DNA from: Rhizodiscina lignyota
Taxonomy: Eukaryota; Ascomycota; Dothideomycetes; Aulographales; Rhizodiscinaceae
NCBI GenBank assembly: GCA_010015805.1
Contig: ML978121.1
Coordinates: 744,001 to 808,000, forward strand
Length of the DNA: 64,000 bases
Direction of reading: 5' to 3'
Shown here in pieces: positions 57,070 to 64,000 of the stretch (positions are counted from its first letter, which is position 1; every line of letters starts with the position of its first letter). The notes under the pieces are model-generated. The model saw only the letters and a list, made by a program, of their open reading frames with translations. It was not told the DNA's origin and did not search any database. Both the position numbers and the translations under genes were made by a program.

Positions 57070-57688
57070 GACTCCGTAGTATGATCTGTGTATAGAAGTA
57101 GCTGTACTGTGTAAGAGAGTGCGAACGAATCTTGGGATTGCGGTGATGGGGGTAGGGCGGTGGAGGCCATTCGTTAATATGCTATATCAATGCGTGCCAA
57201 GTCTAATAGTCAAAAACCCCGGGTTCAACAGACATAACATCTGACCACTTGAGAAACACTGCATTTAGCTTCTACTCAAAGACACCCCGAGACTGGAGAC
57301 TGGAAGTTCGAATGCGAAAGGCTTCAAGGGCCCAACTGCCGGAGTGACGAAGATGGCTTGCGGGGAGTTAAGGGACCTGAGGAGCCGACCAAAGTTACAG
57401 GATATGATTGGTACCTTCAGATCGGATATCTGGCTTCGTCCTTCTGAAAGTCCCCCGTTCGAGGCACGTCTGAGGCTATGGAGAAACAAGTCAGCCGAAA
57501 TCCACCAATAATGAACCGATATAGAGGCGGAGTTCTCTGCCGACTGCATGTTTGTTCTACTACTGCATCGAAGCCAAGATATTTGTACTTCCCTATGATT
57601 GCTGGTTACTAGAGTCTGTCAAGATTAATTCGTCTGAGAGCATAATTCCATCGTTCACTCGTTGTTAACAGACAAGACCTAGTATACC
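57070..57688. promoter_or_regulatory. Shared divergent promoter, sugar transporter / lyase
   Basis: 619 bp between two divergent start codons. No gene is supported inside. Joint regulation is inferred from geometry only. Confidence 0.45.
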
Positions 57689-59149
57689 ATGTCCAACACT
57701 CAGGCTTACGATGCACAAGGCAAGGGCCGGTCGACATTCACGGTGCACAAAGAGCGAGTTTTCTACGATGTAATGGATCTGCATCGAGCAACGCTGATTC
57801 AACTTGTCAAGGTCGGGACTGTCGATGCGGAAGCTGGAAAAAGGATCGCAAATGGCATGGCTCAGGCTATTGCGTCTTACGATGATCCTACTGATCCAGC
57901 ATGCCTGGACTACCTTCTGCTAGAGGGTAAATTGCTGGAGCTAGTCGGTCCAACAGCGTCCTTTCTGCATACTGGACGTAGTCGCCAGGACATCACGTCA
58001 ACGCTGTGCCAGATGGAGGCTCGCCATGGTGCTCGAGTATCGGCAAATGCAATCCTAAAGGTCCGCGAGAGTTTGCTGCAAGTAGCGGAGAAGCATATCA
58101 TGACGGTCATTCCAGCATACACGCACGGTGTACCAGCTCAGCCGGAAACATTTGCTCACTACTTGCTATCTTTCCATGACAGTATGGAACGACATTACCA
58201 CCGAATGGAGGAAGCGTACAGCCGCGCTAACCAAGCCGCGCTGGGTTCAGACGTGATGTGCACCTCGCGCTTCCGTCACGACCGACATCTCGCAGCCGCA
58301 TTACTTGGTTTTGACGGGCCGGTTGAGAACTCCCTCGACGCTGTTCACGGCCATGCGGCTGATGCCTTGTGCGAAGTCTCGCAGAATATGAGCCTGGTTT
58401 CGGTTTTGCTGTCGAGGTACATGATGGACATGAACGTTTGGCAAATGACGGCCCATCCCTGGATCTACATGTCACCATCGAAGCTCATGTCTGTGAGCAG
58501 TTCAATGCCCCAGAAACGTAATCCACGGGCCATGGAGTGGGTCCGTAGTATGGGTGCCATCATCAGTGGACAGAGCGAGGCATTTTTGATGGCTGCTCGC
58601 AACCAGCCAACTGGAATGTCTGATATTCGCGATAACATGGCTCGAATTCCCGACGAAATCATGGTGAAGATGCTCGATTTTGTGTCCAACATTGTGCTGT
58701 CTTTGGCTATTAACGTCGAGCGGGCACGCGAGGAGACGGCAAAAGACTACTCGACCATGATCGATGTTGCCGAGTCACTTTACGTTAAAGGCAAAGTGCC
58801 CTTCCGCATTGGCCACCATCTGGCGTCCCTGATGACTGACTACGGCCGCGAGAATGGCCTATACCCTTACCAAATCCCTTATGGTGAGGCTCAGCGGATG
58901 TACAGGTCTATCAGTGACGGACAAGAGTTGCCCATAAGCGAGGCCGAATACAAGGATACGTTAGATCCCGTAGAGTATATCAAGAGCCGACGCGGCATTG
59001 GCGGTCCGCAGGAAGACGAGGTGAAGACCATGATTGCGGAGCGGAAGTCGCGCCTTGAGGCCGACCAGAAGAAGGCTAATATCCGAAGCCAGCAGTTAAC
59101 AGATGCCAAAGCGCGATGCCACCAGGAATTTGAAGACCTTCGAAAATAG
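57689..59149 (+). CDS. Argininosuccinate-lyase-family enzyme (fumarase superfamily)
   Basis: Homotetrameric lyase of the fumarase/aspartase superfamily that cleaves a C-N bond by beta-elimination, usually releasing fumarate. 486 residues, single exon. The superfamily regions are visible: TASFLHTGRSRQDI near residues 90-103 (argininosuccinate lyase normally has HTGRSRND); PAYTHGVPAQPETFAHYL near 145-165 with the TH acid/base region; and the signature loop SSSMPQKRNPRAMEW near 270-284 carrying the catalytic serine. The HTGRSR phrase points to the argininosuccinate lyase branch, but the Q-for-N change and divergence elsewhere suggest a paralogue with another substrate rather than the arginine-pathway enzyme. 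Its divergent partner is a sugar transporter. Start: first ATG of the frame. Confidence 0.85.
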   Translation: MSNTQAYDAQGKGRSTFTVHKERVFYDVMDLHRATLIQLVKVGTVDAEAGKRIANGMAQAIASYDDPTDPACLDYLLLEGKLLELVGPTASFLHTGRSRQDITSTLCQMEARHGARVSANAILKVRESLLQVAEKHIMTVIPAYTHGVPAQPETFAHYLLSFHDSMERHYHRMEEAYSRANQAALGSDVMCTSRFRHDRHLAAALLGFDGPVENSLDAVHGHAADALCEVSQNMSLVSVLLSRYMMDMNVWQMTAHPWIYMSPSKLMSVSSSMPQKRNPRAMEWVRSMGAIISGQSEAFLMAARNQPTGMSDIRDNMARIPDEIMVKMLDFVSNIVLSLAINVERAREETAKDYSTMIDVAESLYVKGKVPFRIGHHLASLMTDYGRENGLYPYQIPYGEAQRMYRSISDGQELPISEAEYKDTLDPVEYIKSRRGIGGPQEDEVKTMIAERKSRLEADQKKANIRSQQLTDAKARCHQEFEDLRK

Positions 59150-60902
59150 ATGATGTAACTTAATGCATAGGTTGCGTGCTCGAAGGGAGGCTGAAACCAA
59201 ACGACTTCAGTAGAAATCTGCTCACCGTGATGCAAAGTTCGTCCTGGCTTCTGCCGAGCTCTCCTGTCCTAGCGTGAATAATTACATAAACTCACTCACA
59301 TGGCTGGGTTGCGAGAGAGATCCACCGCTCATGCGGCTGCGCCATGGTGACACATTCCAACGCAAAGGTAAGCGATGTTATCGCAGCGTGCTGACACTGA
59401 GCGAAACGAAACAACGATGCTCAATAGCGAACCGCTATGAGACTTTCTCACTACATTGCAATTTATAGTCGTCATATCTCCGCCTCAGACGGCCCAGGCC
59501 AGAGTCTCACTCTACGATTACTTCTCTCCAGAGTGGACGGACCAGTAAACCCTTTTGCAAATCACCGGCCACAATCCTTCCCACATCCTGCAATAGCTTA
59601 TCCAATATGGGCTGTGTGAACGTCGCCGCTATGATATCCGCGCTCTTCATTGGGTGATGACACTGCGTAGAATCAGAGTACTTCGAATTTGTACTCTTCA
59701 GGTGTATTGAATTAGGCAGTAGTAGATGAAGAGGTAGCATTTCTTTAATTTGAAAGGGGAGTTCTCTTGGAATGGCTTTGAGGACGTTCAGATCAATGTC
59801 AAGAATGCTATGAACGTCACGTGCAACAAAGTCGTGGCGCACGCGGCGGCCTCTCGCGCACTGATCAACGAGAAAGAAAGAAGGAAAGAATAGACTAGTG
59901 CCATGCCGAGCGATAGAGGCCTAGAAGTGGGCCTTTTCGCAGAAAATTGGCCCATCTCAACGCCGCTCGTGGCCAAGTTTTTGGACCAGCTGGGGAGAGA
60001 AGGGACAGTGCTCAGATTTACTCAAGGCAAGCTCAGGCTTGACAAATGAAGCACAGCCACAGGTCCGCGTAGCTTAGGTAGTCAGAGCGCAGGGTAAATA
60101 ATGTTCAGCCACGTTTCAGAAGAGCAAATGGACTTTCTTGGGGGATTTTTGTGGAAAGAGAATACCGCGTACAGCGCGTGAAGAAATCCAAAGGGCTTGG
60201 CACGCGCTAAACCAGATCGGGTTTCATACGTGAACCTCAATGCCTCAAGCCTTTCGCAGCGCTGGAGCACCAGAGATGCATCACAGTGTCTTCCTTTCGG
60301 TTATAAACAGGCCATGCGTGCTCTTCTATCCGCACTGTCATGATTGCGGCCTGCAGGAATGCGTTTGTGCTGACGCGGCGGCTGCATTGCTCTATCCTTC
60401 TGCACGGTTCTTGCTTCCCTCACCGGTTCTGCTACACAGAAGGAGGAGGAGTTTTCATTCGCCCTTTTAGGCCATGGCTGACCCACGTGGGGTGCTACAC
60501 AGGAGTCACTGTTGTGCGCACGCCAAGTAGGCCAGTTCAGCGTCCACCAATTGCCAGGATGCGGAAAATGGAGCAGCCTCCCGGACAGACGCCAGGCAGT
60601 GTCTGTAATGGGAGGCCATGGCATGCGATTCGCTCATTATGCATTACGCCTTGTTTGCCTTGTCAGCATGGCTTCCATTCCTGAGCACCAATGAGAGTAT
60701 TCATCATTGGAGAGCCTTTGAGCTGAGAAGCTGGCGTAACGTCCGTACAATCTCTGCGCAGTGGGAAGGAACAGTTCCAGTCGTGTCTACCTCCGCCACA
60801 GCAAGGGTCATGGCGGGATTGTAGGACGGTGGAATATAAGATGACCTCGGAGCTCGAAGAGCGCAGTACACTTTCTGATCCACCTCTCATACTCCGTTCA
60901 AG
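59150..60902. other. gene-free interval upstream of RelA/SpoT gene
   Basis: About 1.75 kb in which no gene, repeat or RNA could be supported. Short frames on both strands lack motifs. Confidence 0.5.
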
Positions 60903-62663
60903 ATGACGTTTGACCAGTTGAAAATGCCTGGGCTCCATCTCTCTTCAACTATTCCCCCGAAGATCCGGAAAGGAAAACGCAGGAATACCGATCCACGCAC
61001 CAACACGACGATTGTCGGATTCATGGAAACGTATGCAGACGAATGGCGATCCTTTGCGGAACTGGCCGAGAAACTGGAAGAACACTGTAGAGAACTGCTG
61101 AAAGAGCGCGGGATACTCTGCATCGTCACATCCCGTGCCAAAAAGGCAAAATCGCTGCAGAAAAAGCTGGATGACCGAGCCTCGGAGTCGAATAAGGTCT
61201 ACCATAACCCTCAAGCGATATACGATGACATTGTGGACATAGCGGGAGTTCGCATCGCCTTGTACTATCCAAACGACGGGGAGACCGTGGAAGAGCTCTT
61301 GGTCGAAGAGTTCAAAGCAGTGGAAGTGAAAGTGAAGGTCATAGACTCGCCTCCCACAATGAAACTGGATGCTTCAACAACCGACTACCGAGCGCACCAT
61401 TATCGACTACGCTCTCAAAATTGGCCTATGCTTGGCGACAACTACAAGTCTTCATTTTCAATCAAAGTGCGTGCTGAGATTCAAGTTGCATCAGTGGTGC
61501 ACCATGTATGGCAAGAAGTGGCCCACGATCTGCTGTACAAAAAGATGGAAGGAGACCCTACTCCACAGGAAAAAAACCTCCTCAAAATCATCCATGGAAA
61601 CATCACCCAGGTTGAGTTTCAATTGAACTCTCTTAAAGGGGAATTGAAACAGAGGCTAAGCCGAGAAGAGACGCCCTTCGATAATGAGCACCAGCTTCCG
61701 GTCTTTCTTGGCGAATTAGTTGGCCAGCGCACCGACTGGACTAAAGCGAAAATCAAAGTCAGCAATCCAGACTTTCTCCTGACTGCCCTGCAAAGTCTCG
61801 AATCTGACACTCGGAAACAACTCAAAGACGTATTGCATGGCGTCTTCGACAATGCTACGGAGATGCCCAAAGCGATGTTCGAGCCCGGCTCGGCATCAAC
61901 AGTGAACCTTAGCCAGCGAAATTCATCCGAGAAGTCGAAGAACGATCATCAAATCTGGGTCTCACCTGAAGGGAAGCTTGACCTCACTATCGCTATACTC
62001 GACCTTTTGGTGGACGCACGAAGTGGTCGTCAGCTCTCTGAAATAGACCGAACAGTCGCCGGGGAAGAGAGTCTGTATAGAAGCCTCTCGCTACCCAAAA
62101 AGCTCGATCGCTCGTTCTCCCCATCAAACGCCCGCTCCATCTGGAATGGACTCAAGGTAACTACCTATCGAGTAAAGCATGGCTGGCGCAAGAATTCTAT
62201 CTCAGATTCTAAACTTGGCAACAACCTTTCCGAATGTCATCGTGTCGCGCACGCACTCTGCCTACTGCAGCTGTTATTTTCCTTCACCGGTAACGCTTTC
62301 CTTCGCGATATCCCGGAGGCTAAACACTTCGAGCACGCCCAGAGATTGCGCTACCTTGGGCATGCTCTGAAAGCTTTTAAGCCTGGTCACAGCACACAAA
62401 ATGATGTCAGCACGGATGAAGAGAAGGAAAAGATACGTCATTTACTAGATTGGCTAGAAATGATGGGGAAGAATTATGCGGATTTTAATCTTGTCTTGCG
62501 TCTGGTAGAGCGCGGTGTCAAGAGCAACGTTCCTGATGTGGGCGATTCAATCAACAAAATCACGAAAGACGTCGACGGTTTAATATCAAGGGAAAGCATA
62601 TCTAATGAAGTACATCGGAAAGCCAAGCCATCGGGGCGGTGGACTGCCATTGCAAAGCATTAA
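60903..62663 (+). CDS. RelA/SpoT nucleotidyltransferase-domain protein
   Basis: 586 residues, single exon. Residues about 40-240 match the RelA/SpoT (p)ppGpp synthetase fold: TSRAKKAKSLQKKL (77-89) corresponds to the ATP-binding R-x-K helix; YDDIVDIAGVRIALYY (107-122) to the D-IAG-R core; DYRAHHYRLR (161-170) to the G-loop with its guanine-stacking Tyr; and AEIQVASVVHHVWQEVAHDL (191-210) followed by LYK to the catalytic Glu and the H-W-E-HDL-YK block. There is no HD hydrolase domain and no TGS/ACT region. Residues 240-586 are helical-looking and polar, with no recognised domain. In bacteria the domain makes alarmones, while related small synthetases can modify other nucleotides or RNA. Fungal proteins with this domain are poorly characterised, so the product is not assigned. 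No signal peptide. Confidence 0.85.
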   Translation: MTFDQLKMPGLHLSSTIPPKIRKGKRRNTDPRTNTTIVGFMETYADEWRSFAELAEKLEEHCRELLKERGILCIVTSRAKKAKSLQKKLDDRASESNKVYHNPQAIYDDIVDIAGVRIALYYPNDGETVEELLVEEFKAVEVKVKVIDSPPTMKLDASTTDYRAHHYRLRSQNWPMLGDNYKSSFSIKVRAEIQVASVVHHVWQEVAHDLLYKKMEGDPTPQEKNLLKIIHGNITQVEFQLNSLKGELKQRLSREETPFDNEHQLPVFLGELVGQRTDWTKAKIKVSNPDFLLTALQSLESDTRKQLKDVLHGVFDNATEMPKAMFEPGSASTVNLSQRNSSEKSKNDHQIWVSPEGKLDLTIAILDLLVDARSGRQLSEIDRTVAGEESLYRSLSLPKKLDRSFSPSNARSIWNGLKVTTYRVKHGWRKNSISDSKLGNNLSECHRVAHALCLLQLLFSFTGNAFLRDIPEAKHFEHAQRLRYLGHALKAFKPGHSTQNDVSTDEEKEKIRHLLDWLEMMGKNYADFNLVLRLVERGVKSNVPDVGDSINKITKDVDGLISRESISNEVHRKAKPSGRWTAIAKH

Positions 62664-63081
62664 GCAAGTGTAGCAGACGCTAAACTAGATACCTGGAGTA
62701 TCAAATTCATTCCACTGCAGAAGCTGCTTAATAGTGATTAATTCAAAGCAGCTAAGTTCCCTTCAATCCAGACATCGTAATGCCCGAGAGTGGCGATGAT
62801 CGACCGACAAGGCTGTGATTTGACTGGTCGTCGCGAGGCTGCAGCACGCGCGTCCTGCAAGGCAGATCCGACATCGTATAAGGCAAAGGAACTACTGAGG
62901 CTACTTGTCGAGTAGAAGTCCAGTTAAATTGCCGTAGAATTCCCACTGGACCTAGCAAGTGGCTGAGAAAGAGAACTCCACACGAGGCCGACTCAATCGC
63001 TGTCTCCGGTCGGAACCATGAAATTTTACTGATTCCTTGAGATTGTCCAAGCCGTCGAGAGCCCTCAACCTGTCCATCAAG
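62664..63081. other. intergenic
   Basis: 418 bp between same-strand genes. No gene seen; it should include the promoter of the second CorA-like gene. Confidence 0.5.
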
Positions 63082-64000
63082 ATGAACGAATCGTACAGGC
63101 ATTTTGCCGAGAGACAGCAAAAACGTAATCCGAGTCTTGAAACCCTACTACAATTTCTTGCAACTGCGAGTTCAAGAACCAGCACATGCCGCATCATCAG
63201 CCTAGACTTCTACAACGATACTTTGAGTCCTCGACAGCGAGAGATTCAGGTCGAAAGACTTGCTCATCTACTGGGTGATCAGGGAGATGGATTCGTTGGA
63301 CGGTTCGTAATCTGCGAGGATTTGGACCCTTTGATCATTGAATGGTTAGGAACGGCACTGCAAATTGACCCAATGTTCTTCGCGGCCCACATACACCACA
63401 CTTCTGTTGGTCCAGGCTCCGATCCGCCTTCTTTGGTCACACTGTCTTCAATCTTGCATGCCAAAGAGTTTGTAAACTTACACTTCCATCGTGTCATCGA
63501 GTTCCAAGACGCACCGCCCAATCGACGAATGTTCCAGACATCCATTGTGCCACGGAAGATAATGGCAGTGCGAGTTACTGGAAACAAATGGCTGGGCCTT
63601 GAGCAACACTGCTGTTCAATATTGAGAGTCTCGTCGCAGAGCATCCCATGGCTATGTATGCAAGATATTTTTTAGGTTCAGCGTCAGTCATAGACTAATA
63701 ACTCCTAGACTTGATTCTTGTTGATCCTCCTTCCACTAACGCTATTGCTAAGGGCCACAGGGACAAGAGTTGTTCATCACCGACGAGTGTTCGCATACGT
63801 CCATTCCAAGGCGGATACGAGGATTTCCTCCCAGCTCAGCTACCCGACCAGCGAGACAGTGATATTGGGCCAGGGCGTCACTCAATGCTTGATGACATTG
63901 CCTATTACTGGACCAGGGCGCCTCAGTTGCACTTCAGGCGCGACTCTCCTACTCTTCTTTCCGCGTGCTATATACCGCTGCATCTTGTAGCCTCGGAATG
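63082..64000 (+). CDS. CorA-like fungal protein, N-terminal part (runs off window)
   Basis: Partial gene. Exon 1 is 63082-63655; a 53 bp intron (63656-63708, branch ACTAAT) leads to exon 2, which is open to the end of the window. The frame across the splice reads IPWLYLILVDPPSTNAIAKG. The N-terminal domain has CRIISLDFYNDTLS, VICEDLDPLIIEWLGTALQI followed by DPMFFAAHIHH, and later YYWTRAPQLHFRRDSPTLLS. This layout is typical of a large ascomycete group of CorA-like Mg2+-transporter-type proteins whose two C-terminal helices lie further on; they are not in the window, so the transporter call rests on the soluble domain. The first ATG of the frame is 63082. Confidence 0.7.

Noticed and set aside
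63037-63081. Upstream extension of the second CorA-like gene
   Set aside because: The extension begins with TTG; the first in-frame ATG is 63082.

Overview
The window looks like nuclear DNA of a filamentous ascomycete, probably a Dothideomycete. Nearly all genes are split by 49-75 bp introns with GT..AG ends and CTAAC/CTAAT-type branch sites, intergenic spaces are moderate, and the families are typical of Pezizomycotina (Dnf3 flippase, Scc3 cohesin, TFIIIC Tfc3, Oac1 carrier, AIM6, caleosin, fungal CorA-like proteins). There is no sign of bacterial operons, CRISPR, rRNA or a confident tRNA. The class-level placement is inference.

Layout. 1-9.5 kb: a CorA-type metal transporter and a Dnf3-type P4-ATPase. 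9.7-16.4 kb: a peroxisomal-type acyl-CoA/4-coumarate ligase, a molybdenum sulfite-oxidase-like enzyme, a caleosin/peroxygenase and a hemerythrin-like protein; the middle two are divergent. 16.4-20.3 kb: an accessory block with a small protein kinase between two gene relics, a broken trehalose-6-phosphate synthase fragment at about 17.0-17.3 kb and a decayed copy of the ligase 3' end at about 20.0 kb. 20.3-23.7 kb: a small single-pass membrane protein and a DHA2-type drug transporter, followed by 3.6 kb without a recognisable gene. 27.3-37 kb: Scc3 cohesin, urease accessory protein UreD, a basic coiled-coil protein and an AIM6-type phosphodiesterase-like protein. 37.3-47.1 kb: the very large TFIIIC subunit Tfc3 and an Oac1-like mitochondrial carrier. 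50.6-55 kb: a conserved-looking unknown protein, OHCU decarboxylase of uric acid breakdown and an ankyrin protein. 55.4-64 kb: an alpha-glucoside-type sugar transporter divergent from an argininosuccinate-lyase-family enzyme, a fungal RelA/SpoT-domain protein, and the 5' part of a second CorA-like gene cut by the window edge.

Housekeeping genes (Dnf3, Scc3, UreD, Tfc3, Oac1, OHCU decarboxylase) are interspersed with accessory ones. Possible functional links are inferences from neighbourhood: a lipid-body/peroxisome group (ligase with an ARL C-terminus plus caleosin), purine nitrogen use (OHCU decarboxylase and, 20 kb away, UreD), and the shared promoter of the sugar transporter and the lyase. 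I found no clearly unprecedented system. The items most worth a second look are the RelA/SpoT protein, the relics around the kinase, and the first exon of the sulfite-oxidase-like gene. Splice sites were placed by eye from reading-frame continuity and family motifs.
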